NCBI GenBank assembly: GCA_039621445.1
Contig: CP154954.1
Span: forward strand, 60,881,858-60,945,857
Direction: 5' to 3'
From: Euglena gracilis
Taxonomy: Eukaryota; Euglenida; Euglenophyceae; Euglenales
Length of the DNA: 64,000 nt
Shown in pieces: positions 33,891 to 46,700 of this stretch (position 1 is its first letter; every line of letters starts with the position of its first letter). Position numbers and translations under genes: made by a program. The notes under the pieces were generated by a model that was not told the DNA's origin, did no database searches, and was given only the letters and a program-made list of their open reading frames with translations.

Positions 33891-36800
33891 AAGCGCAGGC
33901 TTGGGGGCGGTGCGGTGTGCTGGGAGCAGGACTGGAGTGGGCTGGCGGCCGAGCTGGAGCTGGACGACGCGGAGAGCACCGCCCTCGGGCACTGGCTGGG
34001 GACCCGCCACCACGCTGCTCTGTCCCGACAGCCCCGACAGCCCCGCCCCGACGAGAAAGCAAAAGGTTGAAGTTGACAATTGCATTTGATTATGATGGGG
34101 AATTGTTTTGGGCAAAAGTCGGGTTTGGATTTTGAATTCGGTGTTTTTGGTTTTCAGAATATTAAAACCCCCCACCTTTAACCCCCATCCTATAACCCCC
34201 CCCCACCTATGCCCCCCCCCCCTTCGGCCCGACCACCAAACCGGGACCTATAACCCCCCCTCAAGGGCAGCCATGAACCGGAGATCAGGAAAAGAGAATC
34301 CACATCTCACTCGAAATGGCACGTTGCCAAGGTGAGAAATGCTTCTGCTCACCGCAGGATGCAATCCAAGGATGCTTGCTTTTGGTTTTTCTTCTTCCTC
34401 CTCCACCAGCACATGGACAAAAGTCATTAAATGTGGCCCCCCCGTGGTCAAGGGTCAACGGTTTTTGGCTGGACCACCAAACTGGGACTTAAAACCCCTC
34501 CCACCTATACCCCCCCCCCCGGGCCGACCACCAAATATAACCCCCCGGGTGGTATAGGTGGGGAGGTTAATTGCTGTAAAAAAAAATACACATGTGACAA
34601 CCAAGCAGTTCTGTGGAACCGGCCAATGGCTCACGCTGCTGGAGAGAGGCGCGCTGGTCGGGCACATGGTGAATGCCACAGCTTGCCGAGGGCTGTTAGC
34701 TCAGGTTGCCAGGCTGAAGGCGGGCCAGAGGAACCCTTTTCATAAACGTCTTCCCCACAGCACAGTGCACAGTGCCGTCGGTGCCTGTGCACACGCGTGT
34801 CTCTTGGTGAAAGCCATCAAAGTTTGTTGCTCACCGTGGAGTGTTTGTTCGGTCTTGTTCGCTGTGTGTTGCGCAGGTCGATCAAATGCGCATTTTGGTC
34901 GCCATTGTCTCTGAACGATGATGCGGCACCACAGCGCACGCTCTTTTGTTTACCTTTTTTTTTGCGCAATGGACCACGACAGCAAGGGCCCCAAAGCAGA
35001 CCCCAGCTCCCATGAGCTCCTCTGAGCCCCGAGCGGGGCTGGCCCCCGGGGCCGGGGCTGCCCGCGGAACACCTCACGGTGGTCGCACTGCGGGTAGCCG
35101 GGGGGCGGACCACCGCCCGTTTGCTCATCGACCACCGCTCCTGGCTGCCGCTCAGGGGCCTCCGTGTCATTGGGACAACAGACCCAACCACGCCTTGCAG
35201 ATGAGCCATTTGCTGGTCATGAAGCCGTTCAAGTCAGTCAAATCCACTCACGCTAGAAAGTGGGGAAATGTTTCTTCCTTTTGAGCAGAATATCCAGTGG
35301 GTGTTCCCACCAACCTTTTTTTTGTATTGTCCCTCAATAAGACATTCCACATCCCCCGACATCCTCACGTTGCACAGCTTTTTTTTGTGGTGCCGCGGCT
35401 CAACAGGCGAGAAAGCACGAAACCCAGCAATTTCCATCCAATGGGATTTAGGAACCACACCCGCACTCCCACTGTTGATTGTTCAACCCCCAAATTCCCA
35501 AGAAGGGCAGCAGCACGTTACCCAAGTGGTAGCTTCTTCCTTCCCGCCCGCTGTGGCCGGCACGGCAGGCTGGCGACGCCACCACAACCCCTGGCCCCGG
35601 CCGCCGCAGTGCTCGACGCGGCGGGGGGCCCAGAGCTGTGGCTGTGGGAGGACTGGGCGGCGGCGGGCACGGCCGGGCTGCCGGGGCGGGCGGTGTTCCT
35701 GGCGCCAGGCTGCACCCCGGTGGTGTACCGGCTGCGGGCAGAGACCCTTCAGCCTCTACCGGCCAGGCCCCCTCCCAGCTGCTGGGCTTGCTGGGCCAGG
35801 CCGGGCGGTGCCAAGTCCTTCCCCCCACCTGGACCAGGGGATTTCAAAACCCCGGGGGGCATTCTTTTTTTTCCAGTTTTCATTCATTTTTTACCTGTTT
35901 GAACTCGACTGCCAGAGGGGTTCTGCGGCCCCATTGCTAGGCTGACTGGCACCCCCCCCCCTTAGGAGAAGGGTCCCCTTCGGCTTCTGGCAAGTCCCCA
36001 GAGGGCACGCAGCGGACTGGCATCCAACGTTTCCCATTCCCCCCCCACCCACACCTGTGCATCGAGCACTGGCCACCAGTTGGCGGAAATTCCGCCTTTT
36101 TGTGGAACCTCTTTTCCTCCCGGGTCGGGGGCTCGGGGGCCCGTGCCTGTCCCCGGACGAGGCCCCCTGGCGGGCCATCCCCACCACCCTCACGGGCACC
36201 CTGCTGGACTCCCGGCTGTTCTACACGGCGGAGCGCTACCCCGACCAGCGCTACCCCGACCCCAGCCTGAGGCCTAAGTGGACGCCACCGTCACAGCGCA
36301 GCGAGTCCCCAGATGGCCCGCCCCCACCGTCCACCGCAGGGCCCTGCTCTCCGGAGACAAAATGCAAACATATTGTACACGCATGTGTGTGCATGTGTGT
36401 GTGTGTGTGCATGTGTGTGTGTGTTGTGTTTTTGTTTGCATTTTTGGCCTCGAGTTTGTTTGTTGTTGTTTTTTCGTATTTTCATGTTGCATTTAGGAGG
36501 TGCAATTTTCGTGGCTTGACAGCCGGAGATCTCTGCCACATCAGCTGGGAGGGGTCCTAAGCAAAATATTGCGTCACACAACCAAAGGAGCCTGCGGTGG
36601 TGGCAGCCTCCTCCACATCGCCAAGCCCCCTCTCCCACCGGGATGTTCGGCGTTTTTTTGCCACCCTGTCATACCGCCTTGCGTACACGTTTGTTAATTC
36701 TCTCGGGGGGGGGGGGGTAGTGTCTGGCTGCTTATTCTTTGAAATGCCATTCCTCGGTTGCCGCGGACATCCCCGCGGCGTTGGCGCATGGTACGACGAC

Positions 36801-37691
36801 GGCGCCGCCCCCGACGTCCCGGTCTGGGTCGGCGAGGGCGGGCACCTCCTCTGCCAGCCCACCCTCGGGGGCTACACCCTGGGGCCAGCGGCTGATGGTC
36901 GCGAATGCACCCTACCATCGCATAGTGCATGCCAATCCCATGCAGTGTATTTTTTGCAGCGACTGGTTGGGTTTAGCACCCCCACCCATCTGGAAGGGCT
37001 GAGTATTTGAAAAAAATTTGGCCCAAATCTGTTGATTTCAGGCCATCTGGCCTGAGTGGCTGGCGTGTCCGAGCCCGGGGGAGATATTCTGATGACCCGA
37101 GATCCAAAAGGAATTGGTCCAAACTGTGGAGGCGGGGTACAGTATTGCAGTGCAAAACCTCCAAGATTTTCTCTTGTGCGCTGCACCGAACTCCAAAAGG
37201 GAGAATAAGCAGCTTGTCCAGAATGCGCTCTTTCCGCTGCCAATCCGATATTCTCTGCACCGTGTACAGCTTTCGGAAGGTGTCAGGTTGTCATGTCGAA
37301 GGTGTTGGGTTGTGCGCACCGATGCAGCGAATTTTGATGCACACTTGGAGAGTGAGTGTGTGCGTGTTCCGTCACCCCTGCCCCCCCCCCGTCCCATCCG
37401 CACCTGCGTGTGCCTCTTCATCGTCGACACCGGCACCAGCTGCCTCGTCATCGATCCCGACGCTCTCCCCCGCACACAGAGGCGCGCCCCAAGATCCCGA
37501 AAGCCCCAAAGTGGGCGGTGGGGGGTTGCCCACCCGTCCAGGTTGTTTTTTTTTGTTTTTAGGTCAAGCGAATTTGGCTCCTCTCGCGCCGAAGGGATTT
37601 GGTGCTTGTGGTGTGGGGAAAGGGGGGGGGGGGCTCTCACCACAAGTTGGGGGAGGGTTGTGGCACACCTGTGTGTGTGTGCCACACACAC

Positions 37692-37737
<46 letters not shown>

Positions 37738-40700
37738 GTGTGTGTGCCGAGACACACACCATATGTGGCCGAGGTGTGTGTCTCGGTCACACACCTCGCC
37801 GTTTCCGTCCAGCCTTCGTGTTCCACCTCACCCCACCCCAAAGCGCTGTGGCCGGAGGTCGGTGTGCGGCTCTGGGCCCGAGCTGGCGGAGCGGTGCGAG
37901 CGGTTCGCGGTGCACACGGTGCAGGGGCTCGGCGGGGCCCCGCTGAAGTCCGCCCTGTGTCGTGGCCTCGGCCCTCTGCGCAGGGCCTGAGAAGGACCAG
38001 TGCAGGCTTGTGCTTGGTCAGGTGCCTGCCCCACGGGGGGGGGGGGGAGGTGCTAGGGGCAGGCACCCCATAGCACCCCATCCGACCCCCGGGGGGGGGG
38101 GTGCCTGCCCATAGCAGGCACCCCCCTCCGACCCCGGCGCCTTTGGCGCCCAGGGCCTGGAAGGCTTCTATTTGCGGAAAGTCACCCCCCTTGCTGTGCT
38201 CTAGCACGCCCCTTCCCGGCCAATGTCGCCCGGACCCGGAAATGGCATTTTTAAGGGTAATTACCGGGAGTGGGGTGGTACCTCACTCCCCCGGGGCTGC
38301 TAAACAAAAGTCTTATCTGAGAGAAATATTCCCGCTTTGTTGTCACATTTCCGGAATTTTTTGGAACATTTTGGGGATTCTGGTTCTTCCCATCTCAAGA
38401 ATAGATTTGCCCAATGTTTTGCCCAATGCCAAGTTTTCGGATCCCTGGTGCCAGGAGCCAGCAAGGACACATGGCACTGGATTTAGGTTTGGAATGGTCT
38501 AAGTTTAGTATCCCATTCCGCTCTGCCCATCCTGTCTTAGGAGGCATAAACTGCCCAAAAATTTAAACCCCCTCGAAGCGGAACAGGAAGCGGAAAAACG
38601 CTTCCTAAAATGGCCTGTTTTTTTTGAGGGTTTTGGAAGAGGTACCGATTTCGGCCATTTCTGATTACATGTTTGGCTTGCAGTAACGAAGTTTTAAAAA
38701 CTCCGAAAACAGGCTAAAACGCCACTTAAATTTTGAAATTCAGCCTAAATGAACGAAACCCCTACAAAAAATTCAAAGACAGCAATAAAGTGCAAACACA
38801 CACCTCATGTCGGCTGCCGCCAGAGGCAGAGGAAGACGATCCCCCCTGCAAAGGGGGAAAAATAATAAACACAAAATGTAGGAAGCGGTAAAAATGACAT
38901 TCCGCTTCAAATTCATGCATAGGTTACCAAAATCGACACCAGAAGAAACTTGCCTAAGGGAATACCAACACAAACTGAATAAAATTTTCTTAAAATGACA
39001 ACGAAGCGGAAAACCGCTTTAATAGGAAACAGAAAAATTATGCAATAAATCAGATACAAGTAGATGCAATTCAAACAGCGAATAATAATGCCCACAAACA
39101 TTCGTTCAGCATTTCCGGAGGGACGTGATGAACGGGCACACACTGAGCAGTAATCATCGGCATTAAGTACACACTACATACCGCAGAAGACATGACAGCC
39201 AGAAGAAATGGTATACAAATGTAACAAACAGAACAATACAGACCTGTAATCAAAGTCGGCGCCTGAGGTACCGGGCCATCGTAAGCAGATAGGAGTGAAA
39301 ACCTGCAAAAAACAAGCGGGAAAGTGGCGAAGCGGGTTTCCGCTTCCTCAAAGCAAGGCAGATAAATTTGGTCAAATTCATACTGAACTGTACTGGTCTT
39401 AAACTGCCATTGCCAACATCACTGAACGAACTGAATGCAGAAAGTAATGACGTCTGTGAAACTTGAACTACCCAACAAATATAAATCCCGCCTGAAACAG
39501 TAGTGAGAAGATGCATTGTATCCCGAAGCACCATTAACCGAGCAAGTTGCGGATTTGTAACTATGATTCTCAAAACAAAGGTCAGTGCTGGAACAAACCC
39601 CACAGCCCCCAGTTCCGCAGCCATGCCAAAGACAAGCACAAATGACAGACACGGCGAAATGGGTGGGTGTGGTGTGGCGAAGGCGTGCGCATGGTTGGGG
39701 ACTGGGTGTGGGTGTGGGTATGGGTCTGGGTCCAGTCTAGGTCTGGGTCTCGCTTGTCCCTCCCTCGCTGGCGGCACCAGCCGCCCCGCTGCCACCGCGG
39801 CTGCCGCAGCCGCCCGCTCACTCGTCATCCACCAGCATCTCCTGGATGTTCTCCAGGGCGGACCGCTTCCTCGGCAGCAGGGAGCGGCGCAAACGGGAGA
39901 CGTGGAACTCACATAACGGTTTTGATTCGATGCCATTGAGTGGAATCGCAGCGGAATCAATTCACAGTAAAACGTGATACTCCCTACCAATCTTACGAAA
40001 ATTGCCGTGATTCAGTTATAAGGAAGCGGAAAAACGCTTCATGAAACAGAATTGTTAAATGACTGCCAACTGGACAGATGGTATAAGGAAAGAGATATCA
40101 CAGACAATCCACCATTAGGCCGCTCCCTGTGTGTCGGGCGCTCCGGCGGTTCCGGGGACGACTCGTAGGAGTGCCGGGCCGGCTGCTGCGAGGAGGCGGA
40201 CTGCTTCCCGCGGGCGCCCTTCTTGGGCGTGTCCTTGGTCTTCTTGTCCGGCTTGTCCTTGGTCTCCTTCTCCTTGTGCTTGTCCTGGGACTCCTTGGCC
40301 TTGGACTCCTTCGGGTCCCGGCCGCCCTGCTTGGACGGGGGCTCCTCCTCCGTCGGTGGTGCGGGGGCCGTCTCCGTCCCCTCCGGGATGTACCCGGACA
40401 CGTTCAGGGCCACGTGGCGGACGATCTTCAGGTGGACGTCCTTGGCCACAGGGCAACCCAATGAAAATGCCTTGTGTGGAATCAGAAGGGAAAGGGAATG
40501 CAGATACAAATCAGTAAAAAAATAAGCAAAGCAATTCGAAGCGGTTTTCCGCTTCAATCTTTAAATCCAGAAAAAGAAACAGATTCAGCGAGGTAATTTC
40601 GATTTATGCATTCGTCAAATGTCAAACCATGTGAAATTGAATTCAGTGAGAGTAAGAGACAGAAGCCTGTGCCACCCTGCACCCAGATCACCGGCGGTAG

Positions 40701-43700
40701 CCCGTCGGCCACCCTCACTTCGCGGCCGATGTCCTCCAGGCAGCGCTGCTGGGCCTCTGCGTCGTCGGAGGGGAGCGCCGGCACGCCCCACAGCAGATTG
40801 ATGGCGCTGCCCGCCCGCACCGCCAGCTGGGCGGACAGCACCGGCCGGGAACTCAGCACCATCACCCACTCGGCGGTGGCGACCTCCAGCCGCCGCAGGA
40901 ACCACCAGGCCACCTCCACAGGAACAAGATGGGCAACGTCGGGTGCACCGGATTGCACTTCAAATCAGACATGGACAAAAACCAACGGTGTTGGTTGACA
41001 CTGCCCTCAGCAACCGGGACTCATGTTTCATGCTTAAAGGATGAAAACTGAAGACAACACCTTTAACATTAACTGGCATGCTAAGTGCAATCCGGGACCT
41101 GGTGCATCCCCTGCAAGGTGATCTGGCCGGGGTCCTACGACGGGAAGGAACAGGGTTTTTCTGTTATGTACGATGTACATGTATGCATTCACTGTGTCAT
41201 AGACAAGAAAAGAAAACAACTGCTCTCATGAACAGGAAGCGCTTTTCCGCTTGATCATGAAATGAAGAAAATAATAACATAAAGTGCACCTTCATGGTCT
41301 TCTTGTTGGTGGTGAGCACGGACAGGGTCCTTCGCGCCCAGATCCATTCCGGGTCGGGCCCAGGCTGCGGGATGAAGAGGACGATGTCCTTGCGGAAGAC
41401 GGTCATCTCACTGCCCAGCAACTTCGTCAGCCGCGCTTGGAGATCTCGCAGGTCGATGTCCCTCCCGACGGCGATCATGGGCACCCCCGTCAGCATGAGC
41501 CTCAACACCTCGGTATGCACGCTGTCCTCGTCGGCGAACTGCTGGGGCTCCACCTCCACCACCACGGCTGCCAGGTCCAGCAGACGGAGGTCCTTCGGCC
41601 AGGCGTTGTCCGTGGACTGCATGGGCACCACGTGGATGAGGCCGGTCTTCGGCGCCTCAGGCTGGGCAGCCCGCTTGGCCGCGGCCCGGCCTGGCGTGGA
41701 GATCTCCTGGGTGCTGGACACCTCCTCCTCGGGCTTCTTGGACTTCCCGGGCGTTGACAGGCCGCGGCCAGGCAGGCTCATGCCGTGCAGGTCCAGGGTG
41801 CCGAAGACGCCCCCGATCTTGACGACGGGCTCCATCACGGGGCCAAGCAGCGTCTGCCTGAGGCCCTCGTACCGGGGGTCGGCCCACAGCGGCGCGCGGC
41901 GTACCACCTCGATGGGCGGCCGATGCCGGGGGACAACTGACATCGCATCTGAGAGGGTGTGCATTCACTGGGGGGGTGCATTCACTCCAGGCTGCGAAAC
42001 GACAATTGTTTTTACAAATCGGAAGTTGGTCCCCGCACAGGGGGCTTCGGGCGACCACCTCCACTTCACTCCGGTCATCGGCACCTTCACGTGCTCCGGC
42101 TGCAGGGCGGCCTCCAGCGCTGCCACTTGCACCAAGTCCTCTGCAAAAAGAAGAGAAATGAAGAAACTGAAGCGGAAAAACGCTTCATGATGCTGACTGC
42201 GTATTATCCTTGTAAAGAACCAGTAATCAAAGATAGGGAAAGCCAGCAGTTCTAAGACTTGCACGCATATGATTAATGAGAACACATAAACAGTACACAC
42301 TTCTGGTCGGGTGAAGAACGTCGGCATCCAGCTCAGGGTGCTGCAGCAGCCACGTCCAGGTCCTCCGGCGCACCAGCTTCGCAGTCTCCTGCTTGGCAGC
42401 AGACTCCACTTTCTGTTTTGGATGAGTGGGTGAATACTGTGAACACATATTTACATAAAAAATAAATAAGTTTATATACGAAGCGGAAACACGCTTCCTT
42501 TCTGCATGATGAAAAATTTTTCTTTATTTTGGTGATTTGCACTCATTCGACAGATGTGGAATGCAAAATGTGGAGCCTGGCCCAGCCGTTGGGTGGTGGG
42601 CTTGGACTTCTCGTCCAACATCACCTGGGCCAGCTCCGCGTAGTCGTCCGGATGGTAGAAGGCCTCCAGGCACTTGAACGTGTGTGCGGTGACCCGGTCC
42701 CCACTACGGGTCTCCATCCTCTTCACCACCTCCACAGCCTCGTCCCCTATCTGCAGCACCCACTCCGTGACCGGGACCATGGCTTTGACCCACGTGCCCT
42801 GAGGTGGACAAAAAATGAAATAGAGGATAATGAAGCGGAAAAACGCTTCCATGTGCATTTTTACCGTATTAGAAAACACATCAGAAAACCACCAACCACA
42901 AACTGAGTATGCCATCTGCCATCATTCGTTAAATAACATGGGTTGTATAATCATCCATAGGCGACAGTACATACCAGGGCACCGTCCACGGTCTCCCGGC
43001 ATCCCGTCTTGCTGTACACGTTCCTCAACAGCTCCGTTTTGGTGGGGTTGTACGCCACCCCTTCCGCCTCGGCAAGGTCCCGGTTGTGGGTGTCCTCCTT
43101 CAGCAGCCAGTGCAGGCGGTCCGCCAGGGTCATGTCCATGACGTTGCCGTCCATGGCCTGCAACCTGCCTGCCAGCTGTTGGCGCTCGATGATGCTGGTG
43201 TACTCCTTCACAACCTTGCACCGGAACCTCTCCGTGAAGCCTGGCGGCCGCCGGGCATCGGCGATGGCGGCGTCGGCGATGGCCGACGCGGCCAGGTATC
43301 GATGTTGACCACTCAGTATCACCCACTTGCCGGTAGCTGCAAGGAGGGGAAGTCAGTTCAGAAAGAATCCATTGCCCCACACAACGCATGAAAGATCATT
43401 TCCATATGATGAAACAGAGAAACACACAACCTACGTCCAACCCACCAAATTGAAGTGTGGGGGTCTGATCCACATGACACGACAAACACAATATGAAGGG
43501 TGCTGGTGGACACCTCTCTCCGGCCACACCGTCAGCACCAGCTCCTGCGGCGGATTGTTCTTCAGCTCGGTGATGAGGTCGTTCACGTGCTCTTGACGGG
43601 CCGCCGGACCTGCCCCCGGCTCAGGTCAACGTCCAGGACCAGCTGCCCGACTGCAGGGTTAGTTAAGTTATATTTTGGCGGAGATATAATGCATTTCACG

Positions 43701-46700
43701 GCAATGAAGCGTGTTTCCGCTTCATTGGTTGACCAAAGTGATTTTTTCCCGTCAATACATCTGAACGTTAGCTTCAATGAGAAATGTCAACAGAAGTCTT
43801 TCCACTGAGGGTAATCTTGCCACACTGTCCAATCGATACCTGTTCATTCACCAAAAAGAACCACAAATCTAACCCTGTTCCCTCTGCAGCCACATCTCCT
43901 CGTCTTCCAGCAGCTTCGGGATCGACTGTCCCGTGGTGTCTGCCTTCGCCAGCTTCTTCGGAGGCATGTGTACTGGTCTGTGAAGAAAAATGCAAAAAAT
44001 ATGTACATAATCCTCTAATCTGTTGGAAATGAGGCTGAGATGAATGGATTTGCATCATTTATTTTCAAAAAAGAACTTATAAAACACAGTCAAATTGTTT
44101 ATTTTTTTTGATTTTACTTGTTGTTTGCAAAACACTCTCCCTTTTACACTGCCAACCTGGACCAAACAGCACCAGGTTTAAAAAAGGTATCCCTTTTCTT
44201 GTTGTATGTTGTGTTCATGGTTCGGTATGCTCATATCTGCCTGTGTATTAGTCAGTAATAGCCAGCGTGCGAACCCAACGTGTCCCAAATACCGTATGTA
44301 CAACAGACATCTCCCACAAACAGCAATCAGGAGGCATTAACACACCACCGCTACGGATACGTCGGACGAAGCATCGGATATATCACTGCCTTGCAGTGAG
44401 CCCAGCCAGTCCAATCCGTCAGAGGCCCCCACGGACACGTAGCCGTCCGATAAGTCACCGGGCGGCTCGTACAGGGACTCCGGTGGCTCGTACAGACTGC
44501 TGCCTTCCTCCTGGTCACCCTCCACGATTGATGCCTCTGCCACCTCCATCTCAGTTGAGTGGACACCGAAGCGGGTATCCGCTTCATCCGCGTCGTGCAA
44601 GCGGTTTTCCGCTTCATCGGGACGCTGAAGTGGATGTTCCGCTGTGGGGGGTATCCGGGACCCCCCCCCCAAAAGGGTCAATTTTTTCCTCCGGCGCTTT
44701 GCGCCGAATTTTTTTTTTGCATTTTTGGCACATTTTTGCCCAAAAAGTGCCCAAAATGGCACTTTTGGTCGTTTTGGGAGGTCAAAAATTTTCTGTCACC
44801 CAGACCGCGCAACTGTTTAGGTGGGGGGGTGTCCCCCCCCCCCTGGCCCGCAGGGGGGGGGGGTCCGGACCACCCCCCCACCTGTCCTTATATCGAACCC
44901 TGCTGTCCCCCCTTCGTTGCGCTAAGGGTCCTTTGTCTGTTTACAGCTGGCGCTAACTTCGCTTCTGGCCCAGTTTGCTGTGTGGTGAGTGGCCAGGTAC
45001 CCCTTACACCAGTGCTCTTTTGATGCTCCGCCTGGCCGGGTGAGCATCTCTGGTGTAACTGTCCCTGTCTCTGGTGTCTCTCTCTCTGGTGTCCACTGTC
45101 CCTCCCCCAAAGATGGGAACATGAAGCCCGGGGGGCAGGCCAGTATCAGACACTGTTTGTGGCTGCCTGTCTTCACCCTTCCCAGGTCGAAAAGAAGCTA
45201 CAATCGCCGCCACCACAGTTGGGGCAGCCACCGCCACGCGAACCTGTCGGCGGAAGCAGGCTTCTTATCATGGGCCCAATTTTTGGCAGGATAAGCACAG
45301 AACAGCGGGGGAGAGGGTGGGTGGCAGGGTTCGATATAAGGAGGGCGTACGGGTTGGAGGAGGGGGTGGGGGGTGTCCCCCCCTCCAGTCACCCAGAATG
45401 TGCCACCGTGCAGGGGGGTCACTCCTATCCACCCCCTCACCTGGTCGGTAGTTGTGGGAACCTGGTCCGTGGACAGGGGGGGGGGGCAGGTAACTGTTTT
45501 TTTTTGAAAGTGGAAAGTGACCCGCCCTCCCCCCGTGGGGGTCGGTGAGCAATGGTATGGTCCAGCACCAACTGGCAGCAGCAGTTCTCCCTTTCTGGTT
45601 GGCGATTCACAGTTAGGCCATTGCTCAACCTGGCCAGAGCCCCGGGGGGGGGGGGGTCGGGCCAGAGGCCTTGGTGTGGGTTTTGGCGTGAAGCGTTGGA
45701 ACTTTTGGGAAATGCTTGCCTGAGCTGGGTGGGTGGGGGGAATCCCCCCGGGGGTCCGAGAGAACGCCTGCCCCCAGCAACCCCCTGATGAGGGTTACTG
45801 ACCTGCGGCGACTGGCAGAAGTGTGCAAGAAGAACGGAGCCCTGCTGAGTGTCGATGCTGGGCAGAGACTGCCCAAGACAAACGGTTGCTCGTGTTCTTG
45901 CTCTCTGTTAGTCAGGCCAGGTTGCGTGGCAGGCTTTCGAGTGGGAAAGAGATTGCGTTCCCCAACCAAACCACAGCCTCTGATCCTCCAGTGAGAAGCC
46001 CCCTCCCCGGATTCGGGATGGTTTTGGCAGCCCCTAAAGGGGCAGTAGTTAAACAAGGGGGGGGGGACCACTTTCTTAAAAGCAAGTTGATGGTTTCAGC
46101 AGGATGTTTTTGGTGTATTCTGTTATTTTCAGGAGCAGGGATATTCTATTTGAGGTACACCTTTGTCCGGGACCACCCTTGTCGTACGACCACCCCACTA
46201 TAACGACCATCCCCCGGTCGCAGGTTGCAGGTCAGGACCAGGGTTTGATATAAGGAGGGCGTACATGGTTTAGGTGGGGGGGTCCCCCCCCCCCCCCCCC
46301 TCCTGGCCCGCAGGGGGGGTCCGGACCACCCCCCACCTGCCAGGGGGGTCCGGACCGACCCTGGGGGGGTACCCGGGACCCCCCCCCCAAAAGGGTCAAT
46401 TTTTTCCTCTGGCGCTTTGCGCCGAAATTTTTTGCATTTTTTTGGCAAAATTTTGTCCAAAAAGTGTCCAAAATGGCACTTTTGGTCGTTTTGGGGGGTC
46501 AAAAATTTTCGGCCGCGCCACTGTTTAGGTGGGGGGGGGGTGTCCCCCCCACCCCCCCCTCCTGGCCCGCAGGGGGGGGGGGGCCAGACCCCCCCACCTG
46601 TCCTTATATCAAACCCTGGTCAGGACCAAAAAAAGGCTGGTTTTTTGAGGTTGCATGGAGATGCATCCATGTATGCTGCCTTTTTCCATGTTCCCCACCG

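Noticed and set aside
41294-42190. 298-codon plus-strand open frame
   Set aside because: It is antisense to exons 6-7 of the ParB-like gene. The minus strand has start, splice sites and phase-consistent joins; this frame has none.
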